Origin: Cymodocea nodosa
Lineage: Eukaryota > Streptophyta > Magnoliopsida > Alismatales > Cymodoceaceae
Assembly (NCBI GenBank): GCA_036874045.1
Contig: CM072345.1
Span: forward strand, 12,820,501-12,884,500
Direction: 5' to 3'
DNA: 64,000 nt
Shown: positions 47,331 through 59,382 of the stretch, piece after piece
How the letters are laid out: each line of letters starts with the position of its first letter
Numbering within the stretch: the first letter of the stretch is position 1
Notes under the pieces: model-generated
What the model saw: only the letters and a program-made list of their open reading frames with translations
Databases searched by the model: none
What the model was told of the DNA's origin: nothing
Translations under genes and position numbers: made by a program

Positions 47331-50300
47331 ATGAAGTGGTCTGCTGTGCTCTACCACTACCCTTGCCCTGATGGGGCCTTTGCAGCGTTGGCGGCGCACC
47401 TATACTTCAAGGCGGTTAATCAGCCGGTTAGGTTCATTCCTAACCCCGTCTACAATCCAATCAGGTATACCTTTTTGCTTGCCTATTCGATGGGGTTGAT
47501 TCAGGTGGATTGTGTTGGAGCGTTGGAACTCTTGCTGTGAATTATTAATGTTTATCATGTCGATTTACCAGTGACGATCCCATCTGTTGAAGTCATTTTA
47601 TCTTGTTAATGACTCAATTTTACTAAATGAAACTAATTTAAGTGAATTAGTTTATTTGCCCGGATTCTGAATGAATCAAATGAACTCAAATAAATATCAA
47701 TGCCTTCGACGGCGGCACAAGGAAAGCTCTATTGCAAACTTCAACCGGTGTTCGTACGGGGACCTTTCCTGATCTTAGGTGTGGAACTTTGAACCCACGT
47801 GCATTATATTTTTTCAGAAATAGGTCCGTATCAAATCGTAGATGAGGTCAATACAAAGCGATAAATAAGTCTAATTATGCAACCAATGTGCATAACTTAG
47901 TTTTCTTGGAAAAAACTTTCGAGTTATTGCGTGTAAGACGTTCTTCTTTATATGCTCATGGAATCTTGGCAATGCCCTCCACCTTCCCCTTTTGAAGTTT
48001 ATATCGATGACTAATTCACTAAAAATGTTTTCCATAAAAGTTTATTAATCTATTTGATGCAGAACATCTTGATGGACTGTTTTCTTCCTTTTTATAATAT
48101 TCTGGTCTATGATGCTTTATGATTAATTACTTCTCTTGTATTTCAAGCAAACAACAATCATGAATCAAGCCTAATATGAAGAATAATAGCCGAAAAAAAG
48201 TTTATCATCCTTATTTGTCTATTTTGGTTTTCTTACTGACAGTGCACAGACTCTTGCATCGGAAGAATTTGATGACATCTACCTTTTAGATTTTGCTGGA
48301 TCTCCAGGCTTCATCTCTGAACTATCTTTGAAATCCAAAAGGTATGATTTCAATATATTGTACTTCATATTTTTTGCCCACTTGGACCAAATAATCTGAG
48401 ACTGAAAGGTTGCAGATTGTCGGTACTTCTGCACTTGTATGAAACATCCTATATTGAGTTGTATAGCAGAAATTGTTTTCCCCAAAGCTTTTGCATTCAC
48501 TTATCAAAATTTTGGTCAAATTATTTTAGGTTCAAAACTTCATTAGGACATTGCATAAATGGTGCTTAGTATTCAAAGTCATCTTTCTATTTGGAAGTTT
48601 TTGAAACATATATATTGTTTAACAATTTATTTTTCTCACTTGTAAGTTGAGTATTTTGGTGTCTTATTGGAAAATTCAAGTTAGAGAAGCCTCTTGATTT
48701 ATTCCAGAAAATTGATTCTAGAGAATTCATGTGTTTTAAATCCAATAACGTTCTAGCATTTAGAGATGAAATTCACTTTAGACACACAAATAGCACTTAA
48801 TTAAATACAACAACAATAATTAATATTTTAATCTCGTTATATGTGGTCCATCACATGAATCCTTACATTACATCTATTATTATCCATCGCTAAATCTTCC
48901 ATCATGTTATCTAATTTCTGACTTTTTTAGTTTCACTTAGATTAATTAATTTTCCTTTCCTTGTAGTTGCACTTATAAGACTTATGGTTGTAGTCAAAAT
49001 TTGTATGATGATTTTGTTTTATTTTGTTCTCAAGTGATGCAACTACCACTCCATTTTGAATGTAATCATTTCTTACCTTATCATTTATAGTTATTATTCA
49101 TATATCTCAACGTTCGGATATCTATTGCATACTTTAAGCAAATAACAACATTAATTTATTTTTTAAATTTCCATGCATATTTTGTCAATTATTTAACTAA
49201 ACCTATAGTAGTTTGATCTTGTAAGTGTTGTGCCTTTTCTTGAAGATTTACCATTATTCTTCTTTTTTCTTCTCTTCTGGATCTTTTATGTCCAGTATCA
49301 CAATCTTAGATCATCACAAGACTACACTAGAGATGTTCTCTCAAACAAATTTCCCAGGAGAAAATCTAAATGTAGTCATAGACATGAAGAGAAGTGGGGC
49401 TACAATTGCTTATGATTTCTTCAAGACAAAGCTATCTGTTGATTATCAATTTTTAAGCCAAAAATTAGATAAAGATAATTCCTGTCCTTGGGATGCTTTG
49501 ATCAAAGAAAGTGGGGTGGAGAACGTTGGATTGCTTTTCAAGCTTGTTGAAGACGGGGATTTATGGAACTGGGCTCTTCCAGGTAGTAAAGCCTTCAGCA
49601 GTGGTCTTAAGAATTTGAACATAGAATATGATGTCAATTTGAACCCTGATCTATTTAATCAGGTACACAAACTTGTGCATTTCGTTGTTTTTCTTTATTT
49701 CAAATGAAATTTTATGACTTATTCAAGACCTGACATTTCCTGTGTGTTGGAATGTAATATTGACTATTTTCATTCTGTATTTTGTTAGTTTTGGGTGAAC
49801 TAAGGGTTGTTTGCCATGGAGACCACTAGGTTAATATTTTAGCTGATCAAGTAATGAGAATAGCTTTCTAACTTTTACCATTGTTGATTGGATTGATCAA
49901 TCACCGCCATTGTTCTAAAAACCTTAAAAAATGGGAAAGGAACACGATATTATTGGAATAGAAAACATTTATCAAACAATAGGGGTTTAAACAAGAAATT
50001 TTTTAATATTTTAAATTAAAATAAATAATTTTAAATATACTTGCATGCATTCTTTCTAATTTTCAAGAATTTACATCTCTTTGAACAGATGTTGGCATTA
50101 GATCCTGAGTTTGTCATCCACAGAGGACAACAGACCTTGCAGCATGAGCAGAAATTAATTGATGAAAGCCTGGAAAATTCATATGAATTTGCACTAGGAG
50201 GCGGACAATTTGGTAATTGCCTGGTATGGGCATATGTATTTCTAGAGGTGTAGCTAGTTAATGTAAATACTGCTGAATTTGATCATCAAACTTTTTGATA

Positions 50301-53300
50301 AAATGATCATAAACCATTAAAACTTTTGTGTGATTGTATTGATTCGAATTTCTTCTTGTTTGTCAAGGTGCTTATGTGATGTGTTTCTAATCTAAACACG
50401 TTATTAACCATTCTAAATTTCTAGTACAAAGATTATGAATTTCATTTTTTGGTTGACTAAGCAAGGTGAGGTTGGGGGGCACAGTGAGATGGTCTTCAAT
50501 CAGGTGTATTCTAATGTCACCTTCAACACAACTTGTTAACTAGAACACCTCATTGAAGATGTGATCAACAGTGATGATTAATGATGCTTTATTTCTTTAT
50601 CTATCTTACAATCTATTTATAGGCTTTAGTTTTTGCAAATTTAGTGTTTGAAAATTAGTGTTCTTATTGTTAATATTGATTGTTGAGTAAGCCTCAATTT
50701 ATTTGATATTTAACAAAGATAAATTGCTTATTATCTTTATGTCATCAATTTATGATTAATTTTTATGATTTTTATGTTCTTTGTTTCATTCATATTTGAT
50801 TTAATTGTAGATGTATTATATTGATTTGGATGCTTAATTTCGTTATTTATTTATGTAAAATTTGAATTTCATAAGTCATCACTTTCTTCCTATTAGACTG
50901 TCACCTTGCCTCTTGCTTTAGGCATTTTGGGAGAGGGTTGCTAACTATGGCTTATAAAAGAAAATATCTTACAAATTATTGTCATATATAATTTGAATGT
51001 ACTTCAGGAGTATTAAAATCTTTGTGATTAGAAATGTTCTCGTATTTGATTGTAGCATAGGACTAAAAAAAGGCTTTCACTAATTTCACCATAATAAATT
51101 TCTAATATTGATCATAGACGTCGGTTGCTGCATGGGTAGGGGTTCCAATTGGACCTTGAATGAGATGTGACTCATATGCGGTTGTTTCAGGAACTTTTAT
51201 CCATTGTCAGTTCCTTTCTGGAATGTAATCAATGTTCACTATTATTTTATATCTTCTTGATAAGATTTTTGGTTCTACATCTCTTCTAAATTTAATGAAA
51301 TTTGTCTTTGATTATTAAGAAAATTTCAATTTTAAACTATTGATGGTGTTTAACCTAATGGTATTCTTTACTCGTCTTTTTCTAGGCTGTTAATGCTGAT
51401 GCCATTTCAAACCTAAGAAGTGAACTTGGGCATCAATTGGCCAACAAGAGTAAAAGACTTGGATTGAGGCAAGAATCTCTTGCTTTACATTAAATTTTTA
51501 GCAATTTGAAGCAATGTTATCATGGCTATTCTGGTGATTGGATTTAATCACCTTGGGTTGCCTTGACTCACTATTGTTGCTTCTTCACCTTAGTCATTGT
51601 GGTCATCTTTTTTTATAGGTGATAATTTTCATGGAGTTTCTTTGTGTCTTTTGGCATTTCATTTCCGTCTTTGTTATATACTTCCATTTCCTATCTCGGG
51701 TCCTTAATCTCACTTTGTTCTCTTTTTCTTCTTCACCTCAACTGTATCATCTTATTTGTCTATTTGTCATGCTTACCTTTGAGCTTTCTTCTCTTCCTCT
51801 TCCTCTTCCTCTTCTTGTCCCTTTGTCTTCATTTCTCTTGTTTTCAATTTTTTCATATGAATACATAAATTACTGTTTTCTTCCACATCTTTTTATCCAT
51901 AACATGCAAAAGAAATGCTATAAGTATTAAAAATACTTTCTGTTTTATTTAAATTTTAAATATTTAATATTGTATAGTATGACTACGAGAAGGCATCCAT
52001 ATAGAAAGTATATGGTGTTTAGTTGCACTTATAAATTTATAATGCATTATAGTTTATGTAGCATTTGATTGCATTATCATTTGTTGATGTGTGATTTTTT
52101 AGAATTTGCTGCCTTGCTTGAATCAAAACATCACGTTGTCTTTTGCCTCATGCAATTTTTTTCCAAGGGATTGTCATCCTAATTTTGCCTTTGAGGGTGA
52201 CCAAGGGGTGGTAACGGTTTGGGTCTAGGTTGGGTCTACTTGGACTAGGACTAGACCTACAACACTCCAAGTGAAGACCTAAACTTTATCCGTGAAAACA
52301 AGTCTGAGTCCCAGTCTTTGGTCTAATAGGTTCTCTTGAAAAGTATCATTTATTGACATAAAACTAATATATTTGTAAATAAATATGAAGAATAAATCTA
52401 TCTACTTAACTTTAATAATCAATATACTAAAAGTATTATTCAGTAATCTTTTATTCGATAAATAGAGTTCAAGACATTACTATATCACCAATTATCATCA
52501 AAATCAACATTCTTTTCTTATTCTAATCTATATAATATTTTTAGGTTAATGGGTTGATGTGTTTGGGCCCTCCAAACCTAGACCCATGAAAAATATACAT
52601 ATAGCGGGTCTAGGTCTACAAGTTGAGTTTAATATTTGAAGACTTAAACCTTTAGACCCGTAGGTCTTAGGTTCATTCCTGTCCCTTGTCATCTTTACAT
52701 GATTGACTACTTTGATATGAAATTTTTGGGTATAGGCCTTATTGTAGTAGTTTTGCATGAAATTGATTGATTGCTCCTCTGGTACAAACTTAAATTCTAG
52801 CATAAACACGGTAAGCCTCTGATATTTGACATTTTTTTGAATTCAGTTTGACTTCATTTCCTAGTGATACCATTTCTGCATTAGAAATTAGTTCTTTAAT
52901 CCATTTCTAGCATGCACTTGAGTAAGGGAACAATGAATATATGCAAGAAGTACAATTTCTTACTTCTGGTCAGCTTGTAAAAGATTCAAGAATATCCTTG
53001 AATTATTTGTGTGGTCTTGTTTTTGTTGTTTTGTGCTTTATTTACTATTTTAAACAAACGGCAAAAGGAACTATTACCATTAGAAAATTTTAACTTGAAA
53101 CCAAATGCACCCCCAACACAAACCCCTCATTACTTATTTTAATTGTTTTCTGTTGCACAACCTCAATTTTCTGTTTAGCTGGAATGCACAATGTACACCA
53201 CACAACCATTATACTTGAAGTATGATTGAATCAAATCTAGTATGTGCATTCTCTAGTACTTTGCTCACTCTTTTTACCGGGAAGCAAAATTTTCCTGTTA

Positions 53301-54142
53301 GCATTTTTTGTCCGCTTAGACTTGGTTATTGTATGTCAATTCTTTAGTTGAAGAGCTAAGAATTATTCTTGCTTATAAGCAGATATCGGCACAATATAAT
53401 ATTGTATGGCTGTACTTTATTTTGGCTATGTTTTTCTATATTGTATGGCTGTGTTTTTTTAATAGCTTCTTCAACGTGGCCATATGTTTCCATGCTCTAG
53501 TTTTCATTCTTGCGTGTTTGGGTATGCCATGGATCGTGCCTGATTGCTTGTCACAATCGATCTCATGTAATAAATATGGTTTTTCCTTTTTGATATTCAT
53601 TTGGTGGTTAATAGATGTTTTCTAATAACGTCACTTGGTAGGGTTTGTGTTACATGAATTGTTAGTATCATTCTCCATGCCTAGCTGTATTTCTGACGTA
53701 ACAATGTCATTAGTTATATTGTTTTCCGACAACATCTCAGATGTGTGATAAGTCTCGTTTGTATGTTTTTTCACGTACACTTAGGCATAAGTATCGTTTG
53801 TATCTTTTTTTCACATGCACTAAATTAGTTGGACACATGATTCTTCTAGGGGCGTTGGAGCTGTTGTCTACAAAGTACCTAAGCTTCAACAAAACCAGGA
53901 TTTGCTGAAAGTTAGTCTTAGAAGTGTAGACACTGAGGACACGATACCCACTTCTCAGGTCAATTTCTTTCCATGTTCAATGATTTTGGTTTACCATCCA
54001 AGATTCATTTAGTCTTATTCAATCTTGCTTTCGACAGGCATATGGAGGAGGTGGTCATCGCAATGCGAGTTCCTTTATGATAGAATCCGCAGAGCTGGAG
54101 AGATGGAAAGTGGGTGTGAGTTCTAGACTTCCAGATGAGTGA
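47331..54142 (+). CDS. DHH/DHHA1-type phosphoesterase-like protein
   Basis: Conserved plant protein of the DHH phosphoesterase superfamily (relatives include RecJ, NrnA-type oligoribonucleases and PPX/PPases); the plant member's substrate is not known to me. Exons 47331-47464, 48243-48341, 49296-49662, 50089-50223, 51386-51468, 53850-53958 and 54038-54142, 1032 nt or 343 aa. Motifs: HYPCPDGAFAALAA (motif I Asp), DDIYLLDFAG (II), the name motif ILDHHKT (III), LVEDGDLWNWALPG (IV) and C-terminal GGGGHRNASSF typical of DHHA1 domains. All metal-ligand positions appear present, so it is likely active. Introns are GT-AG except the one after 51468, which begins GCAAGA and ends AG, in phase. Start at 47331 is the first Met before motif I; an in-frame upstream stretch lacks ATG. 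Confidence 0.85.
48805..48935 (+). repeat. Degenerate SINE-like dispersed repeat in DHH intron 2
   Basis: The run ACAACAACAATAATTAATAT, then TTAATCTCGTTATATGTGGT and CCATCACATGAATCCTT, resembles the widely dispersed plant repeat ending in GTGGGGTCGGCTACATGAATC (Au-SINE type). It is strongly diverged. The match is from memory of the consensus, so confidence is low. Confidence 0.35.
51469..53849 (+). other. Intron 5 of the DHH gene, GC-AG type
   Basis: 2381 bp. The donor reads GAG|GCAAGA and the acceptor TTCTAG|G. Only this junction keeps the frame (LGLR followed by GVGAVVYKVP). It contains a candidate hAT-like element and T/C-rich tracts whose frames I reject. Confidence 0.8.
52199..52690. 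mobile_element. Candidate non-autonomous hAT-like element
   Basis: About 490 bp with inverted ends: left CAAGGGGTGGTAACGGTTTG, right (reverse complement) CAAGGGACAGGAATGAACC. Subterminal GGGTCTAGGT and AGACCTA words lie near both ends. CA/TAGGGGTGG-type ends with repeated GGGT-TA words are usual for plant hAT MITEs. No clear 8-bp target duplication. Confidence 0.45.
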
Positions 54143-55500
54143 CTTTTGTTATTTCAGGCTTACATTCCTGATATATAAGGTAGGGCTTGGATTGGCTTTC
54201 GGCTCCCAATGATTTTTAGGGAATCTAATTGCAAACAGGTGATGTTATTGCAAATGCAACTAATAAAGGTTTTCGGCAACGTAAGTTTTCGGGTCTAATT
54301 AATTATTACATAAATTTACTTTTTACAAATAAAGAGATTGTTTTTTATACTTTTCATATTGCAAGTGCAACTATTGTAACAAAATTCTGAAATGGACCTA
54401 AAAGTAAAGGCCCAAAGGAAGAGGGCGCATTAGGCCTCCTTATTTGATAGTTTCTAAGTTACCAAATATTTTTTATATTTTTTTCCTTCCCCATTTGACA
54501 CGTAAACGAATAAAGTGTCTTTTTACACAGGTGTTTCAATAAAGCAATTCCTTTTTCACCCCAATTTTGTCTGTCCAACTTTTTTTTTTTTAACTGATCT
54601 CCACAGCCAGAAAATACATTTTGTTTTTTTCTTTTAACAGAGAGAGAGCAAGAAGTTTTATGCTCGAAAATTAATCTTACATTATTTATCACTTAGATGC
54701 GGTCGTTGTCAGTCATATGGGTCCCAGCATAAGACCAAATGGGTGGAGTGCACTTGCGGAGGAGGGTAAGAATAGGGTCAAATCAACCGGAATATGAGTA
54801 AATTAAGGTACCATGTACAAAATTCACTACATCATACTATATTGAATTTTTGCAAATATCAACCAAAAGGCTTTGCTTCCGCCAAACCCTAGATGTACGG
54901 TACGGCGCCTTGACGAGGAGCTATACGTCATCCTTCCTTGGATCACTTGTCAACGCAGCATCCAATTACATTTTTCAATTAAGTGGAATGTTACCATGAA
55001 GGTTGTGTTGTACATCAAAAAGGCTTGAGAAAAAACATGCGAACAGGTAAATTCTCATATCCATCGCAAGAGAAACAAAAGGAACTTTTATAGTAAGAAG
55101 TCAACGTTTCTTGAAAGATTGGGTAATCAAACGACCTCTGTATGACCGTTTTTAAAAATCAAAAGAATGATCAAATTGCTAAAGTCAATCCACTGTTTTT
55201 CTTAGTAACGAATAATCTCGATTAGTAATGGATCTTAATTTAGGTTTAAATATTAGTGCACAATAGATTATACTATAAATTAACTATTTAATAATTAGTT
55301 TAGTTTAAAATGAATAAAATATATTTAGTGTTACGAGGGAAAAACGGGAAAATTACTCTACGCACCGAGGTATTAAAACTTTTTTGGAAAAATATACGTG
55401 TACAGTTGAGATGTGATGGGCTTACATCACATTGCAAGAACACGATCCCCCGAGACGACACATCCCATTGTGTCGATCTCGAACCCAAAAAGAAAGACGA
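54143..55500 (+). other. Spacer between DHH gene and NUP50
   Basis: DHH 3' region; an AG at 54240 could be a 3' UTR acceptor. Then AT-rich DNA with T tracts. No gene accepted. The last 200 bp lead into the NUP50 promoter. Confidence 0.5.
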
Positions 55501-58500
55501 AAAGGGGAAATCGAAAGCGGCACCAATTTCCCATTCCTCTCGTGTAGCACACACTCAGCCAAGCTCCCCCTTCTCTCCCCGACCGCGAGGGCGAGCAAAC
55601 CCTAGTTTTCTCCACTTCCTCCGCGATCTTTTCCGTGGTGGTCGGCGACGGGTATTGGTGGTATCGCGTTCTGCCCTCCTCCCTCTTCTATTCCATCGAT
55701 TTTTTTCTTATTTCTCCTCTTTTATTACTTCGTGGTACGTATTTCGTTTGTGGTTTAGCCGTGGCAAAAAGGGTCTTCTGGGTTTGATCAAGGAAGAACT
55801 TGGTGGTCGGCTGGGTGTTGGAAATCTCCGTTTTAATTGCAAAAGATTGATCCTTTGCTTGTTTTGGTGTTTCGCGTTCTACACGGAACATGGATTCGAT
55901 TTCTGTTTGTTGTTTTGGTTATCTATGCACCAGATAATAAGTGCTTATAAACCGTATAAAAAGTTCTTCAAAGGTGGAGAAATCTTTGCTTCTGTGGAAG
56001 TACAAGTCAACGGAGTTGGTGAAACCATATAAAAGTGCAAAATCAAGAATCTTTTCTTTAGGCAGAAATGGTACATGTGTGCACCTTCTAGATGGTGTTT
56101 TATTTGAGGCTCCTTTTTTTTTTCTGGAACTTGGATAGCTGTATTTTCATTGTCTTGTTTGTCACTTGTTCCTCTTGGAGGTGCCTAATTATAAAAAAAA
56201 TTGTTTGTTTATTGTGACCAAGAAGATAGAGAGTAACTTGCACCAAATCTAAATCCGATACTCAAGTAAGAAAATGCAATCAAAAGGATCACATTTTGTT
56301 TATGTATGTTTTATCTGGAGCTTTTGTTATTTGAAAAAAGACTGGGGCATTCTGTTTGATATGTGCTTGTTGAAAATTAGTTATATACATGTAAGAGTCC
56401 AGTGTCTTAAAGACCTGTTTGGACGTCCAACTGTGAATGGGTAACCCTGCCGGTTCTTTATCAGGGCTTTGGACCATTTTCACAGTTGAACTGTGTGACG
56501 AGACTGGTTGAACTAGATGCTTGAACCACTTAACCTTTTGTCCGATCAGTTCAAAGTATTTTTATTTTGAATTTCTTAAGTTTCAGATAATAATGTTTAT
56601 ATGTAATTATCGTGTGATGCTTCTCATCATCTACTGCTATAATTGTAATGCATATAATTAAAATTTCTTCCACAATTTTATATGATTTTTCTGTATTTAT
56701 TGCTGATTATTTGTATTCTCAGTATTTCTGATTTTTAGTTAATTAAATAATGACATTGTTAGAATTATTTTATGTATTAAAGTCTTGTTAGTACCCAAGT
56801 TATTGGATATCCATATGGTATTAGGGGCTTAGGGTATCTATTAGACCCCACATATTTGTACTCTATTGTCATTATGAATAATCACATCATAATCTTCCAC
56901 CTTTAGTACTTCACATGGTACTGGAGCATCAAAGGAGACCTAGGACCTAACGGTGTGCATCCAAGCCATTCAAATTGGTTAGTCACACCAAGCTAAAGCA
57001 TTTTTGGTGGTTTTGTTCGATTTCTTAAATTACATGGTTGGGTTTGGCTTAGAAATAACCTAAAAGTCCATGATTTTGGGATTTTCTTAGTCAGGCTGCA
57101 TTTAAAAGTTAAATAATTGATAAATATTATATATAATGTAACTACTAACAAACACACACAAAATAATATTACTACATTTAAAACATGGACATCTGGAATG
57201 ATATTTATAGCCAAAAGGTATGATTTGCTTGATGATTTTGGTTTAAGCTAAGTTATGTCCACCCCTACTAGGACCCAACACAAACATTAGTTAACATTGC
57301 CACCTTGAAAACCTCTAGCCACATCACCACTAGCCTAACCAGCCTCCATCACAACTAACCCAACCAGGCAGCACCACTAAAAACAGGAACCATTGTCATC
57401 ACCACCCACAACAGGACCTATTGTTGTCATCTCCAGCTTCAAGCAACCTTATCACCATCATCATAGAACATAGGCAGCCACTTTGCCACCACAACTAGCA
57501 ATTGAGAGTTAGTGACCCACCCTATTGGAGTAAGTATTGTCACATATTGATGGATATACATTGTGAGGCACATGGTAGATGAGACAATTGACAAATACAA
57601 GGTTAGATTGTTAACTTCAGGCTCTACTAAGACATATGGTGTCAACTATGTAGATCATTCTTCACCTGTTGCCGGATTGAACTCCATCAGAGTCATTTTG
57701 CCATTTCTATGAAATATATATGGGGGTTGTGTGAATTTGATGCGAAGAATGCCTTCTTTTATGATAATTTAACTAATACAGTGCTTTTGGTGAAATGCCT
57801 TAGGTATGTTGCTCAAGAAGTTAGAGTATGTAGTATGAGGAAGATTATGTATGGCCCGAAGCAGAGTTAGGTGTTCATGACAGGTGACTTTCAGAGTTGT
57901 GTTGTCAATCATTCTACTTTCTATGGGATTACCAATAGATTTGTGATTTTAGCAATGTATTTTAATGATGATGTATCTTAAAACATACATTGTCACTAAA
58001 GACATGAGAATGCCATGTTACTTTTTCAGCATTGAGTTTGTATATGTCAAGAGGAGGATGACATTGACTTGGAGGAAATATGTTATTTGATCTTCAAGAG
58101 ATGAGATTTTTGGTCTATAAACCAAAGAGTACATTGATTGAACAGGCGTCACTTTTTAGAGACACTTCTTTAGAGTTGTTGGAGGATCGTAGTTAGTACA
58201 GACAATTGGGAATCTCACATATTTGATGGCCCATCTACCCCTCATTTCATACACAATTTGTCTACTTAGCTAGTTTATATATGAACCTAGAAGGTTCATT
58301 GGGGTGATGTCATGTCTTCTACATTCTAGCTTATGTCAAGGTTGCACTAAGGAAGGTTTTTATTTGCAAGAATGGTCACTTGAGAGTTGAAGTCTATTTG
58401 GACTCAATTTATGCAAGAGACAGAAGATAGTTCATATCAGGCTTATGTGCATATTATTTTAGAGGGGATGCAACAAGGAGTAGAATGTAGTCTTCAAATC

Positions 58501-59382
58501 TAGTGCAGAGGTAAGAGTATAGAGTCGATGTTTAAATCACATGCAAGATAATGTGGATCAAGCCACTCTTGTTAAAGATGGGTTCTCCCTTAACAAGTTA
58601 CCCATGCCTACTAGGTTGTAGCTGTTGACAATAATTCTATCTTCCATGAACACACAAAACATACAAAGGTCAACTACCAGTGATGGGAGGCATCATATTG
58701 ACACCTTATATGGTCTCAAAGTAGTTAGTTGACATCTTCATGAAGGGTTTGACTGTTTAGACTTTTTCAGATTCTTTGTAGCAAGTTTGGCATACTAGGT
58801 ATTTGCTCTAGCTTGAGAAAGAGTGTTAGAGTTATTTTATGTATTAGTCTTTTTAGTATTTAGATTATTGGATATCCATATAGTATTAGGGTATTTACGC
58901 CCTATATATTTGTACTCTTGTGTGTATTAATCACATTATCTTCCATCTTCACTGATGCAATTATAAAACATCATTTGTTTGAACCAGTTGGACCAATTCT
59001 TGAATTGAACCAAACATAAAATTAGCTTGATATCCAGTCTGGTTATGAAAACATTGTTCAAATCTATATCTCATACTAGTATACCATCAATTTCAATATC
59101 ATAGTGTTTGCCTGTTGATTATTCTGAAATTCTAATTTTTTGGTTGCTCTAGAGAGTATGTAAACCAAACATGCTATCATTCTTTATAGGCGTTACCAAT
59201 ATTTTACTTGCTTTCATTTGTTTGCTACACTTAAGATTTAAGATGAAGCTAACAGTTATTTTGTCTTTTTGGTCTGTAAACTTAATTCTCATTCAATGAT
59301 TCTTTGGCAGGTATAAGGTCTCAACCTCTCACCCTTCTTGTGGTGGCTATCAATTTCTCCAGTGTTGTCCTGCTTTATTGTG
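55501..59382 (+). promoter_or_regulatory. NUP50 promoter, leader exon and long leader intron
   Basis: A CT-rich, moderately GC-rich stretch at 55550-55740 includes AAACCCTAG (telo-box-like, about 55598), common in leaders of plant housekeeping genes. A possible donor is GTACGTAT near 55736. The best acceptor is TTCTTTGGCAG at 59300-59310, 72 bp ahead of the NUP50 ATG. The intron would be about 3.6 kb and contains a Copia relic. A 240-codon frame over the leader (55310-56032) has no domain and is rejected. Confidence 0.5.
56757..58955 (+). mobile_element. Degenerate Copia relic in NUP50 leader intron
   Basis: 2.2-kb deleted Copia element. Short direct LTRs start TGTTAGA.TTATTTTATGTATTA at 56757 and 58824; their 3' edges, near 56913 and 58955, are blurred. 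A PBS-like ACATGGTACTGGAGCA follows the 5' LTR and a purine tract GAGAAAGAG precedes the 3' LTR. The interior keeps only late pol, with stops: TYGVNYVDHSSPVAGLNSIR (about 57630-57690) and CEFDAKNAFF (RT), VVFKSSAEVRV (about 58480) and a TKHTKVN-like RNase H end (about 58655). Gag, protease and integrase are gone. Confidence 0.75.

Noticed and set aside
55310-56032. 240-codon frame at the NUP50 leader
   Set aside because: No recognisable domain, and it covers promoter-like and CT-rich leader sequence with a likely splice donor inside.
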